DNA of 64,000 bases from Corynebacterium sp. (GCA_030527885.1 JAUMZY010000005.1:1-64000), one strand, 5' to 3'. Numbered from the stretch's first letter, positions 17,278 through 27,500 are shown. The notes: generated from the sequence alone by a model not told the origin. Program-made: numbers and translations.

Positions 17278-18749
17278 GCCGTTGTCGGCACGCTGCGCGT
17301 AATAATGATCAGCAGCAACTCCGCCCGGGTGACCGGATCATCCAAATTCACTTCGCAAATCTCAGCGATTTTCTTCAACCTCGTGCGCACCGTATGCCGA
17401 TGCACCCCCAACGTATCCGAGGTCAGCGTGATACTCGCCCCCTGCTGCAAATACACCGCCAACGTCGTTCGCAAATCTGTGTGATTATTCCGGTCGTGGG
17501 CATCAAGCTTTTCGACGGTCTCCTGCGCCCGCTGATTCAACGCTGTCAACACATGCGGATTATTCAACCACCGTACCGTATTCGTCTGTGGACTCGAATA
17601 CGTCCCCAACGTCAACGCCTTCACCGACACCGTCATCTGCGCGATCAAATCATTATCAATAAACCGCCACGGCTGGGCAATATCAATACAAATACGCAAC
17701 CGCTCCTTGGTGGTGTCGAAAAGCTCCAAAATATTCGACACACTGCGCGTCCCCCGAAACAACATTAACGCAGTCGTAGCATCCAATTTAATTGCACATA
17801 AATCCCGATTAGTCACGGCCAAATGCGCATCCACCGTCGTAAATGCTTTATCAATAATCGTAGGCACATTCGAATGAATCAACACCGGCCGCACATTGCC
17901 CTCACTATCCGAAATCCGGGCAAAAATCCGATTCAATTGCGCATCACTACCATCCGCCCCCAACAACAAATTCAATGCCAACGTATTCAACTCACTCCGG
18001 TCATTCCGCAACCGAGTTGGTCGCTGCAACAACAAATCCGCCAAACTTGTCGCATGCTTAATAATCAACCGGTCATTAGGCGAGAGCGAATGATTACTAC
18101 TGGTAACAAACTGATGATACCGATCCCCAAAATTCAACATCTTATGCGTTACTCGTCGCACCGTCCCCTTGCCCCCAGCTTTCGTATAACTCGCCTGTGC
18201 AATAAACCGATCATCATTATCCCGAATCACACACGTAGCCTGAATCAACTGTGCCGTCGTCTCTAACAACCCCGTTACCCCCTGATTAATCGCCGCCTGA
18301 TCCAACCGCCGATACGCAAGCATCAACTGCTCATGCTCTAACGTCTGCTGCTGATAAAACTCCCGCTGCACCACATTCTGAATAGATACAAAGGGAGTCT
18401 GATGCGGCACTTCAAACAGCCCCAGTGACAACTCCTTGCACGTAGTCACCAACATGGCCGGAATCTCCGCAAACGACAACCCCGTGCCAAACCCAATCGC
18501 AGCTACCCCCGTCGCATGAAGTCTAGCGGCGTAATCTGCAAAATCATCGGGGGTAGACTCAAATGCAATTCCCACCGTCAAAACCAGGGAATTCCGCAAC
18601 AAAAACTGCGTAGGATCCCGCAATTCCGACGGTTGCACATAACATAACTGCGCTGTAGAAGGGACAACTTCCCGCAGGTTAAGACTCCGTTGACCCAACA
18701 GCCACGGCACGGTAACACTAGGAACAAGGGGATCGGGGTTATTCATCAC
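17274..18749 (-). CDS. PucR-family transcriptional regulator (GabR-like)
   Basis: DNA-binding regulator of 491 residues. The N-terminal PucR sensory region covers about 15-135. A middle region is followed by a C-terminal PucR-type helix-turn-helix over about 425-485, with SDTLGVHRHTVRTRLKKIAEI. In C. glutamicum a PucR-type activator, GabR, lies next to gabTDP at this same chromosomal position and responds to GABA, so this is the likely orthologue. It is transcribed divergently from gabT, with 116 bases between the starts. GTG at 18749 or ATG at 18746 are both possible starts. The predicted targets are the two copies of TTTATACAAAGTG. Confidence 0.8.
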   Translation of the reverse strand: MMNNPDPLVPSVTVPWLLGQRSLNLREVVPSTAQLCYVQPSELRDPTQFLLRNSLVLTVGIAFESTPDDFADYAARLHATGVAAIGFGTGLSFAEIPAMLVTTCKELSLGLFEVPHQTPFVSIQNVVQREFYQQQTLEHEQLMLAYRRLDQAAINQGVTGLLETTAQLIQATCVIRDNDDRFIAQASYTKAGGKGTVRRVTHKMLNFGDRYHQFVTSSNHSLSPNDRLIIKHATSLADLLLQRPTRLRNDRSELNTLALNLLLGADGSDAQLNRIFARISDSEGNVRPVLIHSNVPTIIDKAFTTVDAHLAVTNRDLCAIKLDATTALMLFRGTRSVSNILELFDTTKERLRICIDIAQPWRFIDNDLIAQMTVSVKALTLGTYSSPQTNTVRWLNNPHVLTALNQRAQETVEKLDAHDRNNHTDLRTTLAVYLQQGASITLTSDTLGVHRHTVRTRLKKIAEICEVNLDDPVTRAELLLIIITRSVPTTA

Positions 18750-18786
18750 CTACAGCATATACGTTGTGGATATATCTGCGGGACAA

Positions 18787-18799
18787 TTTATACAAAGTG
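18787..18799 (+). promoter_or_regulatory. 13-bp motif TTTATACAAAGTG in the gabT/regulator divergent promoter region
   Basis: Identical to 10596-10608. It lies between the divergent regulator and gabT, 67 bases before the gabT ATG. A further ATATAC occurs at 18757, and another upstream of the first copy at 10575, hinting at repeated TATAC half-sites. Confidence 0.5.
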
Positions 18800-18865
18800 A
18801 ATAGGGTGCAGGGGTAGCCGCATGACCCACAATTGGGGTATCACAGAGCTGAAAGGAAAACCTCT

Positions 18866-20194
18866 ATGGACGATCTCACGTACCGTCTCCCACAAGAACG
18901 CAAAGTTGCCACCGACTTACCTGGCCCCAACAGCGCCGCATTGTCCGAACGCCGAAATAATGCCGTTGCCAACGCCCTCCAACCCGGTCTCCCTGGCTAC
19001 GTTGTTGACGCTGACGGTGGCGTGCTGGTCGACGCCGACGGAAACTCCTTCATCGACTTCGCCTCCGGCATCGCTGTCACCACCGTCGGCGCCTCCAACC
19101 CCGTCGTAGCCGAAGCCATCGCTGGAGCAGCCCAACATTTCACGCACACCTGCTTCATGGTCTCCCCATACGAGGCCTACATTGCCGTTGCTGAAAAACT
19201 CAACAACATCACCCCCGGCGACCACCACAAAAAAACCGTTCTCCTTAACTCCGGTGCTGAAGCCGTCGAAAACGCCGTCAAAATCTCCCGCGCCTACACC
19301 AAACGCAACGGCGTCGTCGTCTTCGACTACGGCTACCACGGCCGGACCAACCTCACCATGGCCATGACTGCCAAAAACAAGCCCTACAAAACCAGCTTCG
19401 GCCCCTTCGCCTCCGAGGTCTACCGCGCCCCCATGTCCTACCCCCTCCGCGACGGCCTCAGCGGCGCCGAAGCCGCCCAACGCGCCATCACCATGATGGA
19501 ACAAGAAGTCGGTGTGGAAAACCTCGCCTGCGTCATCATCGAACCCATCCAGGGCGAAGGCGGCTTCATCGTGCCCGCGCCGGGCTTCCTGCCTGCCATT
19601 TCTCAGTGGTGCACGGGAAACGACGTGGTGTTTGTGGCTGATGAAATCCAGGCTGGCCTGGCACGCACGGGCGAATGGTTCTCCGTGGACCACGAAGGCG
19701 TGGTGCCGGATCTGATCACCACCGCCAAGGGGCTGGCCGGTGGCATGCCGCTGTCCGCTGTGACTGGTCGTGCGGACATCATGGATGCCCCCGTGGTCGG
19801 TGGCCTCGGCGGCACCTACGGCGGCAATCCCGTGGCCTGCGCAGCTGCCCTCGCCTCTCTCGAACAAATGGACGAGCTGGGTTTGAATGAGCGGGCAAAG
19901 CAAATTGAAACAATCATTCGAGAAGAACTAGCACCCCTCGCGGAACTGCCAGTGCTTGCCGAAATCCGCGGCAAGGGCGGCATGATCGCCATGGAGCTCA
20001 TCACTCCAGAGGGCAAGCCCAACGCCGCCCTGGCCGCCGCTGCCGCCGCTGAGTGCAAGAAGGCCGGCGTGCTGATCCTCGTGTGCGGCCTGGACGGCAA
20101 CGTCATCCGGTTGCTGCCGTCGCTGGTGATCCCCGAATCCCTGCTGCGGGAAGGCCTGAAGGTACTGGTAGAAGCGGTAAAGAATAATGCCTGA
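18866..20194 (+). CDS. gabT: 4-aminobutyrate aminotransferase
   Basis: PLP-dependent class III aminotransferase of 442 residues that converts GABA and 2-oxoglutarate to succinate semialdehyde and glutamate. The PLP lysine is Lys288 in TTAKGLAGG. The cofactor-site features NSGAEAVENAVK, YHGRTNLTMAMT and FVADEIQAG are intact. The ATG at 18866 follows AAAGGA and gives the standard MDDLTYRLPQERK opening; the frame is open to 18833 without better signals. The gene overlaps gabD by 8 bases. Function is supported by the gabD partner and by the known gabTD position near rplJ in corynebacteria. Confidence 0.93.
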   Translation: MDDLTYRLPQERKVATDLPGPNSAALSERRNNAVANALQPGLPGYVVDADGGVLVDADGNSFIDFASGIAVTTVGASNPVVAEAIAGAAQHFTHTCFMVSPYEAYIAVAEKLNNITPGDHHKKTVLLNSGAEAVENAVKISRAYTKRNGVVVFDYGYHGRTNLTMAMTAKNKPYKTSFGPFASEVYRAPMSYPLRDGLSGAEAAQRAITMMEQEVGVENLACVIIEPIQGEGGFIVPAPGFLPAISQWCTGNDVVFVADEIQAGLARTGEWFSVDHEGVVPDLITTAKGLAGGMPLSAVTGRADIMDAPVVGGLGGTYGGNPVACAAALASLEQMDELGLNERAKQIETIIREELAPLAELPVLAEIRGKGGMIAMELITPEGKPNAALAAAAAAECKKAGVLILVCGLDGNVIRLLPSLVIPESLLREGLKVLVEAVKNNA

Positions 20195-21665
20195 GTTGCA
20201 CGCGACACTACACCGAGGCGACCATGAAGTAACCGTTCCCACCGGCATGTGGCTGGGCACCTATCTGCGGCCTGCTGCCGGCACCTTCGCCGTGCTGGAT
20301 CCGGCTACCGATACCGAGCTGGCGCAGGTGGCCGACGCCACCAGCGTGGATTGGCTAGCGGCCCTGGACGTGGCCGCTGCCGCCCAAAACACCTGGGCAG
20401 CCGTAGCTCCGCGCACCCGTTCGGAAATCCTCACCGCAATCTTCCAGAAGATAACCGAACGTGCGAACGAATTTGCCACCGTCATGAGCTTCGAAATGGG
20501 CAAGCCCCTGGCCGAAGCCAAAGGCGAAGTGGCCTACGGTGCCGAGTACTTCCGGTGGTTTGCCGAAGAGGCAGTGCGCAGTTCCGGCCGCACCAGCCCA
20601 GCCCCCGCCGGCAATGGCAGCATTATCGTCACGCAGGAGCCAGTGGGCCCGGTGTTGGCGATCAGCCCATGGAACTTCCCCCTGGCCATGGCCACCCGGA
20701 AGATCGCGCCGGCGCTGGCTGCCGGCTGCACCGTGATCGTTAAGCCAGCGGCGGAAACCCCATTGACACTGCTGCTTTTGGGAGAGATACTCGCGGAAGT
20801 GTTCGAAAAGTTCCCCGTGCCGAATGGCGTGGTGTCGATCATCCCCACCCTGAACGCCGCCGACATGTCCGCCGAACTCATGGCGGATTCCCGGCTGAAG
20901 AAAGTCACCTTCACCGGGTCGACGCCAGTGGGGAAGCTGCTGGTCAAGCAGTCCGCTGATAATTTGCAGCGCACCTCCATGGAGTTGGGCGGCAACGCAC
21001 CCTTTGTCGTTGCTGCCGATGCCAACTTGGATCTGGTGTTCACCTGCGCGATGCAGGCCAAAATGCGCAACGGCGGGGCGGCCTGCATCGCCGCCAACCG
21101 GTTCTTGGTGCACGAAAGCATCGCGGAGGAATTCAGCAACAACCTCACCGCCGCGATGGCGGCGGTGCGCACTGGGCACGGCCTTGATGCTGGCACCACG
21201 CTGGGGCCGATCATCACCGCCAAGCAGCGTGATCGCATCGCCGAGTTGGTGGCGGATGCGCAGGCACGCGGCGCCCGGGTGACCACGGGCGGCGAGATTG
21301 ACCCGGCACAGCCTGGTTACTTCTATCCGGCCACCGTGCTGGTGAATGTGCCGAAGGATGCCCGCATCATGCACGAGGAAATCTTCGGCCCGGTGGCCAC
21401 GGTTACTACTTTTAGCGATCTGAGCGAAGGCATTGACCAGGCCAACGACACGCCGTTCGGGTTGGCGGCCTATGGTTTCACGGAGAATTACCACACGGCC
21501 CGGCGGCTTGCAGCGCAGTTGCAGGCCGGCATGGTCGGGATTAACCGGGGTGCCATTTCGGATCCGGCTGCGCCGTTTGGTGGCATTAAGGAATCTGGTT
21601 TCGGCCGGGAGGGCGGAACTGAAGGCATCGCGGAATACCAGGAAACCAAGTACATTGCGCTGTAA
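20187..21665 (+). CDS. gabD: succinate-semialdehyde dehydrogenase
   Basis: Aldehyde dehydrogenase of 492 residues that oxidises succinate semialdehyde to succinate, the last step from GABA to the TCA cycle. Catalytic Cys300 is in NGGAACIAANR and the general-base Glu266 in MELGGNAPF, again 34 residues apart. The ATG start lies inside the gabT end, giving tight coupling. The motif around the cysteine differs from the E. coli GabD form (GQTCVCANR) but the residue itself is present. Together with gabT it completes the putrescine-GABA-succinate route in this region. Confidence 0.92.
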   Translation: MPELHATLHRGDHEVTVPTGMWLGTYLRPAAGTFAVLDPATDTELAQVADATSVDWLAALDVAAAAQNTWAAVAPRTRSEILTAIFQKITERANEFATVMSFEMGKPLAEAKGEVAYGAEYFRWFAEEAVRSSGRTSPAPAGNGSIIVTQEPVGPVLAISPWNFPLAMATRKIAPALAAGCTVIVKPAAETPLTLLLLGEILAEVFEKFPVPNGVVSIIPTLNAADMSAELMADSRLKKVTFTGSTPVGKLLVKQSADNLQRTSMELGGNAPFVVAADANLDLVFTCAMQAKMRNGGAACIAANRFLVHESIAEEFSNNLTAAMAAVRTGHGLDAGTTLGPIITAKQRDRIAELVADAQARGARVTTGGEIDPAQPGYFYPATVLVNVPKDARIMHEEIFGPVATVTTFSDLSEGIDQANDTPFGLAAYGFTENYHTARRLAAQLQAGMVGINRGAISDPAAPFGGIKESGFGREGGTEGIAEYQETKYIAL

Positions 21666-21691
21666 ATATGCGAGCTGGCCAAGCAGCTGAC

Positions 21692-21720
21692 TTGTGTTTT
21701 TTCCGGTGCTTTACTATAGT
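21692..21720 (+). promoter_or_regulatory. promoter of rplJ-rplL
   Basis: TTGTGT (21692-21697), a 17-base spacer and TATAGT (21715-21720) lie 281 bases before rplJ, at the start of the L10 leader. A weak AGCTG/CAGCT hairpin with a T-run just upstream (about 21673-21703) may end the gabTD transcript. Confidence 0.65.
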
Positions 21721-21724
21721 GCCA

Positions 21725-21916
21725 ACAGAAGTTTGAAATAGAAGGTAGTTCCTACCATCGCTCAAGTTTCACCGTAGACCGTCGGTCAGCCATCTGCTTC
21801 TTGTGGGTGGCTCGAAGGCTTCCACCGTTAGGTTGGAACGGCCCACGCAGGAGTTACTTTTGCACCGTCCTCCACATCCTGGAGTATCGTGCCCTGTGCT
21901 CTTGCACGGGGCTTTT
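21725..21916 (+). promoter_or_regulatory. ribosomal protein L10 leader with attenuator hairpin
   Basis: The 5' leader of rplJ-rplL has several short complementary arms, in the position of the known L10 leader, to which the L10-L12 complex binds for feedback control. It ends in the stem GCCCTGTGC (21891-21899) / GCACGGGGC (21904-21912) with a TCTT loop and a short T-run. That hairpin would act as a terminator when L10 is in excess. The leader structure is inferred from position and the terminator stem; the folding was not computed. Confidence 0.65.
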
Positions 21917-22001
21917 GGTTTGTAGCGGGTTCCGTTGCGAAATTCCTGAAGCTCCGGCGGATAACCTCACATTATTACTCATTCAGGAAGGAGGCGAAGT
22001 A

Positions 22002-22517
22002 GTGGCAAACCCCAAGAACGAAGCATCTCTGGCTGAACTTAAGCAGAGCTTCGCAGAGACCAGTGCGTTGGTACTCACTGAATACCGCGGTTTGACCGTG
22101 GCTCAGACCACCGAGTTGCGCAAATCTCTGGGTGCTGATGTCCAGTACTCCATCGCCAAAAATACCCTGCTGAAGTTGGCTGCCCGTGATGCTGGAGTGG
22201 AAGGGTTGGACGATTTGTTCGTCGGCCCCACCGCCGTTGCGTTTATCAAGGGTGAAGCTGTTGATGCTGCGAAGGCATTGAAGAAGTTCGCTTCTGACAA
22301 CAAGGTCTTTGTTGTCAAGGGTGGTTACATGGATGGTAATCCTCTAACCGCTGCCCAGGTCGATGCTATCGCCGAGCTGGATAACCGCGAAACCACTTTG
22401 GCAAAGTTGGCTGGTGCTATGGAAGCCAGCTTGTCCAAGGCCGCTGCACTGTTCAGCGCCCCTGCTTCTCAAGTTGCTCGGCTTTCCGCTGCGCTGCAAG
22501 AAAAGAAGGAAGCATAA
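22002..22517 (+). CDS. rplJ: 50S ribosomal protein L10
   Basis: Base of the ribosomal stalk; it binds 23S rRNA next to L11 and carries the L7/L12 dimers. The product has 171 residues, opening [17 protein letters not shown], with [19 protein letters not shown] typical of the family. The GTG at 22002 is chosen over an upstream in-frame extension because AAGGAGG lies about 8 bases before it and the length then matches L10. It forms an operon with rplL, 87 bases downstream. Confidence 0.96.
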   Translation: MANPKNEASLAELKQSFAETSALVLTEYRGLTVAQTTELRKSLGADVQYSIAKNTLLKLAARDAGVEGLDDLFVGPTAVAFIKGEAVDAAKALKKFASDNKVFVVKGGYMDGNPLTAAQVDAIAELDNRETTLAKLAGAMEASLSKAAALFSAPASQVARLSAALQEKKEA

Positions 22518-22604
22518 CGATTCGCGCCGCTTGGGCGTGCTCGTTACTAAACCTCATAATCACAGTTTGGGCCGCCGGCCTGAACCCCCGAAAGGAACAC
22601 CATT

Positions 22605-22991
22605 ATGGCTAAGCTCACCAAAGACGAGCTCATTGAAGCTTTCAAGGAAATGACCCTGATCGAACTTTCTGAATTCCGTAAGGAATTCGAAGAGGTATTC
22701 GACGTGACCGCTGCTGCTCCGGTTGCTGTTGCTGCCGCTGCTGCTCCTGGCGCTGCTGCTGCCGCTGAGGAAGAGAAGGACGAATTCGACGTCATCATCG
22801 AGGACGCTGGCGCTAAGAAGATTGGCGTTATTAAGGCTGTCCGCGAAATCGTTTCCGGCTTGGGCTTGAAGGAAGCTAAGGAACTGGTTGAGTCCGCTCC
22901 TAAGGCTGTGCTGGAAGGCGCTAACAAGGACGACGCTGAAGCTGCTAAGGCTAAGCTGGAAGAGGCTGGCGCAAAGGTTACCCTCAAGTAA
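22605..22991 (+). CDS. rplL: 50S ribosomal protein L7/L12
   Basis: Multicopy stalk protein that recruits and activates translational GTPases. The product has 128 residues: an N-terminal dimerisation domain at about 1-35, an Ala/Pro hinge at about 38-58, and a C-terminal factor-binding domain with [28 protein letters not shown] sequence from about 69. The ATG is preceded by AAAGGAAC. A strong terminator follows. Confidence 0.97.
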   Translation: MAKLTKDELIEAFKEMTLIELSEFRKEFEEVFDVTAAAPVAVAAAAAPGAAAAAEEEKDEFDVIIEDAGAKKIGVIKAVREIVSGLGLKEAKELVESAPKAVLEGANKDDAEAAKAKLEEAGAKVTLK

Positions 22992-23014
22992 TCTTCGTAC
23001 CATCACGGTTCTTA

Positions 23015-23051
23015 CTCCCATCGCACATAACACCGAGCGGTGGGAGTTTTT
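23015..23051 (+). terminator. intrinsic terminator of rplJ-rplL
   Basis: CTCCCATCGC (23015-23024) pairs with GCGGTGGGAG (23037-23046), with one G-T wobble, followed by five T. Confidence 0.9.
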
Positions 23052-23081
23052 GCTGCCTGCCGTAAGTTTGCTGACGCCTAG

Positions 23082-23093
23082 GCGTCGAAAAGC
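23082..23093 (-). repeat. 12-bp intergenic repeat, with a flanking palindrome
   Basis: Exact copy read as GCGTCGAAAAGC on the + strand, 91 bases after the rplL stop. It overlaps the 14-bp palindrome GACGCCTAGGCGTC, so it forms one arm of a degenerate inverted repeat with TTTGCTGACGCC. Confidence 0.85.
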
Positions 23094-23152
23094 GAAATCA
23101 GCGTGGGGGCGTGATGCGGAGGTTTGCTGTAAAGGCGTTAGAATCGGTATTC

Positions 23153-24145
23153 ATGCTTCCAAAGTCACGCATTGTCTCCGCCCTCGCCATTGGCCTTGGC
23201 CTTGCGCTCGTGGCCTGGGGGGTGCTTTTTCCCCAGATTGTGCCCACGGATGCGCGGTTGCCGCTGTCTTTGAAGCAAACCACGGTGACGTTGGTGGATC
23301 CGCATGCCACGCAGCGGATCATCAACGGGACGACGTACGTCGGCCCCATGACGAAGCAGCACCATGTGGAATTGCTGCCGCCGGTGGATCAGGAGGTGGC
23401 GACCGCCCGCGTGGGCGTGAGCTTGCTGCGGGGCGAGAACGGGCCGGAGGATGCCATTCAGGCGGAAGATATTGACCGGCTGGTGGATGCCACCGTGTGG
23501 ACGTACACGTTCAAGCGCACCACGGGCATGAATACGTCGCCGCTAAAGTTCACTGAAATGCCCGCCACGGGGGCCAGCAGCGTGGAGTTTTCGGGCTATT
23601 GGGTGAAGTTCCCGCTGAATGCGCGGCAAACCACCTACGAGGTGTTTGATTCCACGCTGCGCCGCACCGCCCCCGCTGTGTATAAGGATTCTGAGGTGCG
23701 GGACGGCCGCACGATTTACCACTATCAGCAGACTATTGACCCGACGAATGTGTCTGATTTGTATTCCACGTTTACCACGAGCATTAAGCTGCCCATTCAG
23801 CCGCCACCGCCGCCGGGGGAGCCGCAGGAGATGGATGCGTTTTTGTTCCATTCGGGTACGCGGGATTTCTATGTGGACCAGATCAGCGGCATGATCATTG
23901 ATATGTCGGAAAATATTATTGACTATTACGGTGACAGTAATGGCGGTAAGCTTGCCGACGCCCACCTGTTCGCCGGCCGCGTCAATGAGGAGCAGTCGAA
24001 GCAATTATTAGCCCAAGTATCTGAGCTGCAGGATGGGCATATCATTCGCATGATCAATTGGATTGTGTTGGGCGTGGGGGTTGTGATCACGCTGATTGGC
24101 ATGGCGGGGGCATTCAGGGTGGTACGAAATCGGCGAGAAATGTAA
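23153..24145 (+). CDS. DUF3068 (PorA-family) membrane-anchored protein
   Basis: 330-residue protein of the actinobacterial DUF3068/PorA family. An N-terminal membrane anchor covers about residues 5-26, a large extracellular beta-rich domain follows, and a C-terminal membrane span lies at about 293-318 before a short basic tail. A gene of this family lies just upstream of rpoB in C. glutamicum too, so the position is conserved. The ATG at 23153 (MLPKSRIVSALAIG) is the family-typical start. TAGAAT at 23139-23144 would place the transcript start almost at this ATG, so the mRNA may be leaderless. GTG 23111 and ATG 23114 are in frame but lack a good ribosome-binding site. The biochemical role is not established. 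Confidence 0.8.
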   Translation: MLPKSRIVSALAIGLGLALVAWGVLFPQIVPTDARLPLSLKQTTVTLVDPHATQRIINGTTYVGPMTKQHHVELLPPVDQEVATARVGVSLLRGENGPEDAIQAEDIDRLVDATVWTYTFKRTTGMNTSPLKFTEMPATGASSVEFSGYWVKFPLNARQTTYEVFDSTLRRTAPAVYKDSEVRDGRTIYHYQQTIDPTNVSDLYSTFTTSIKLPIQPPPPPGEPQEMDAFLFHSGTRDFYVDQISGMIIDMSENIIDYYGDSNGGKLADAHLFAGRVNEEQSKQLLAQVSELQDGHIIRMINWIVLGVGVVITLIGMAGAFRVVRNRREM

Positions 24146-24523
24146 CGTGCCCCACGGTTGTGGTGATTATTTGAGTAGATGCTGCTATGGTGTGTGCTTA
24201 ACGCCAACCGCGAACAGTAGCCGCTGACGGTGACTCGATCGCCATGACTGCTATGAGCAATGTGGTCTTATAACATGACTTTCCGCAAGAAGCAAGGGAC
24301 GGCTTTACAAAAGCCGAAAAAGCGTATATGATAGCTCTTTGCGCTGGAATCCCTTGAGCCAAAATTTCACGGCCTTGATCAACTGGGTGTTAAAAACCCA
24401 ATTTGACAAGGTCATTCAGTGCTATTTACTAGCAGCTGGGCAGTGTGGATTCCCTTGCAGATCAAATTGCTCATTTACCAGCGGTTTTGGTGGTCAATAT
24501 TGCGGGGCCGCCATCCGCGTGAG
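24146..24523. other. rpoB leader region
   Basis: 378 bases without a gene. It contains the proposed rpoB promoter at 24304-24332, a possible second one at 24403-24431, and a small TGGGT/ACCCA hairpin near 24384. The rpoB frame is open back to 24419, but the extra 35 residues do not look like RpoB. Confidence 0.6.
24304..24332 (+). promoter_or_regulatory. promoter of rpoB-rpoC
   Basis: TTTACA (24304-24309), a 17-base spacer and TATGAT (24327-24332), a near-consensus vegetative promoter with a leader of about 185 bases. A second candidate, TTGACA (24403-24408) with TTACTA 17 bases on, lies nearer the gene. Confidence 0.65.
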
Positions 24524-27500
24524 GTGCTGGAAGGACCCATCTTGGCAGTCTCCCGCCAGACCAAGGCCACTATCCCTGGGGCTCCCGAACGGAAATCGTT
24601 CGCGAAGATTCAATCACCCATCGAGGTCCCAGGTCTTTTAGATATTCAGCTGGAATCCTTCGCCTGGCTGATCGGTTCGCCGGAGTGGCGTGCCCGTCAG
24701 CAAGCGGAATTAGGCGAAGGCGTTCGCGTAACCAGCGGTTTAGAAGACATTCTGGAAGAACTTTCTCCTATTCAGGACTACTCCGGCAACATGTCCTTGT
24801 CATTGTCGGAACCGCGGTTCGAGGAGATGAAGAACTCCATTGACGAATGTAAAGACAAGGATATTAACTACTCGGCGCCGCTGTATGTGACCGCCGAGTT
24901 CATCAACAACGACACTCAGGAAATCAAATCCCAAACCGTGTTCATCGGGGATTTCCCCATGATGACCGATAAGGGCACGTTCATTGTCAACGGCACGGAA
25001 CGTGTTGTGGTTTCCCAATTGGTGCGTTCCCCTGGTGTGTATTTTGACCAGACCATTGATAAATCAACGGAACGGCCATTGCACTCCGTTAAGGTGATTC
25101 CCTCCCGGGGCGCCTGGCTGGAATTCGACGTCGATAAGCGCGATACCGTCGGGGTGCGCATTGACCGCAAACGCCGCCAACCCGTCACCGTGCTGCTCAA
25201 GGCACTGGGTTGGACCACCGAGCAGATAGTTGAGCGCTTCGGCTTCTCGGAAATCATGATGTCCACCCTCGAAGCCGACGGTGTTGCCAACACTGATGAA
25301 GCGCTGCTCGAAATCTACCGCAAGCAGCGGCCCGGCGAGCAACCCACCCGGGATCTCGCGCAATCGCTGCTGGACAACTCCTTCTTCCGGGCGAAGCGTT
25401 ACGACCTTGCCAAGGTGGGCCGCTACAAGTTCAACCGCAAGTTGGGCCTCGGTGGCGACCACGATGGCCTCATGACGCTCACCGAAGAAGATATCGCCAC
25501 CACCATTGAATACTTGGTGCGGCTGCATGCTGGTGAGCAGTCCATGACGTCCCCCATCGGCGAAATCATACCGGTGGAAACCGACGACATTGACCACTTT
25601 GGTAATCGTCGGTTGCGTACCGTGGGCGAACTGATCCAAAACCAGGTGCGCGTGGGCCTATCCCGCATGGAGCGGGTCGTGCGGGAACGCATGACCACCC
25701 AGGATGCCGAATCCATCACGCCGACGTCGCTGATCAACGTGCGTCCCGTGTCGGCCGCCATCCGGGAATTCTTCGGCAGCTCCCAGCTGTCGCAGTTCAT
25801 GGACTTGAATAACTCCCTGTCCGGCCTGACCCACAAGCGGCGGCTATCCGCCCTGGGTCCCGGTGGTTTGTCGCGCGAACGTGCCGGCATCGAGGTGCGC
25901 GACGTGCACGCCTCGCACTACGGCCGCATGTGCCCCATCGAAACCCCCGAAGGTCCGAACATTGGTTTGATTGGTTCCCTGGCGTCTTACGCCCGGGTGA
26001 ACTCCTTCGGCTTCATCGAAACCCCGTACCGCAAGGTTGTGGATGGTGTGGTCACCGATGAGGTGCACTACCTCACCGCCGACGAAGAAGACCGCTACGT
26101 GGTGGCGCAGGCCAACACCAAGTTCGATGAGAACGGTGTCATCACCGAAGACCGCGTGACCGTGCGCCTGAAGAAGGGCGACATTCAGGTCGTGAACGGC
26201 AAGGACATCGACTACATGGACGTGTCGCCCCGGCAGATGGTGTCCGTGGCTACCGCCATGATTCCGTTCCTGGAGCACGACGACGCTAACCGTGCCCTCA
26301 TGGGTGCGAACATGCAGCGTCAGGCTGTGCCGTTGGTGCGCTCTGAGGCGCCGCTGGTGGGTACCGGCATGGAGCTGCGTGCCGCCTACGATGCGGGTGA
26401 TTTGATCATCAGCAAGAAGGCAGGCGTGGTCGAAACTGTGTGCGCTGACTACATCACCATCATGGGTGATGACGGCATCCGCGACACCTACATGCTGCGT
26501 AAATTCGAACGCACGAACCAAGGCACTTCCTACAACCAGAAGCCCCTGGTGGACGAAGGTGAACGGGTGGAAGAAGGCCAAGTTGTGGCCGACGGCCCCG
26601 GCACCCACAACGGGGAAATGGCGTTGGGCCGTAACCTGCTCGTGGCATTCATGCCGTGGGAAGGCCACAACTACGAAGACGCCATCATCTTGAACCAGCG
26701 GCTGGTGGAGGAGGACATTCTGACCTCCATCCACATCGAACAGCACGAAATTGATGCCCGCGACACCAAGCTGGGCGCGGAGGAAATCACCCGGGAAATC
26801 CCGAACGTTTCCGAGGACGTGCTGAAAGACCTGGACGAACGCGGTATTGTGCGCATCGGTGCGGATGTGCGCGACGGTGACATTTTGGTGGGCAAGGTCA
26901 CCCCGAAGGGTGAAACTGAACTCACGCCGGAAGAACGACTGCTGCGCGCCATCTTCGGCGAAAAGGCTAAGGAAGTCCGCGATACCTCCATGAAGGTGCC
27001 GCACGGTGAGACCGGTAAGGTCATTGCGGTGCGTCGCTTCTCCCGTGAGGATGAAGACGACCTCGGTCCCGGCGTCAACGAGATGATCCGGGTGTACGTG
27101 GCCCAGAAGCGCAAGATTCAGGACGGCGATAAACTCGCCGGCCGCCACGGCAACAAGGGTGTGGTGGGTAAGATCCTGCCGCAGGAAGACATGCCGTTCC
27201 TGCCGGATGGCACCCCAGTTGACGTGATCTTGAATACTCATGGTGTGCCGCGGCGTATGAACATCGGCCAGGTGCTGGAAGTGCACTTGGGTTGGCTGGC
27301 TGCCGCCGGCTGGAAAGTGGACGTGGACGACCCCGCCAACGAGAAGCTCCTGAAGACCCTGCCCAAGGATCTGTATGAGGTGCCGGCTGGTTCGTTGACC
27401 GCCACCCCGGTGTTCGACGGCGCAACCAACGATGAAATCGCTGGTCTGCTTGCTAATTCTCTCCCGAACCGGGATGGGGAAGTCATGGTGAATGAGGATG

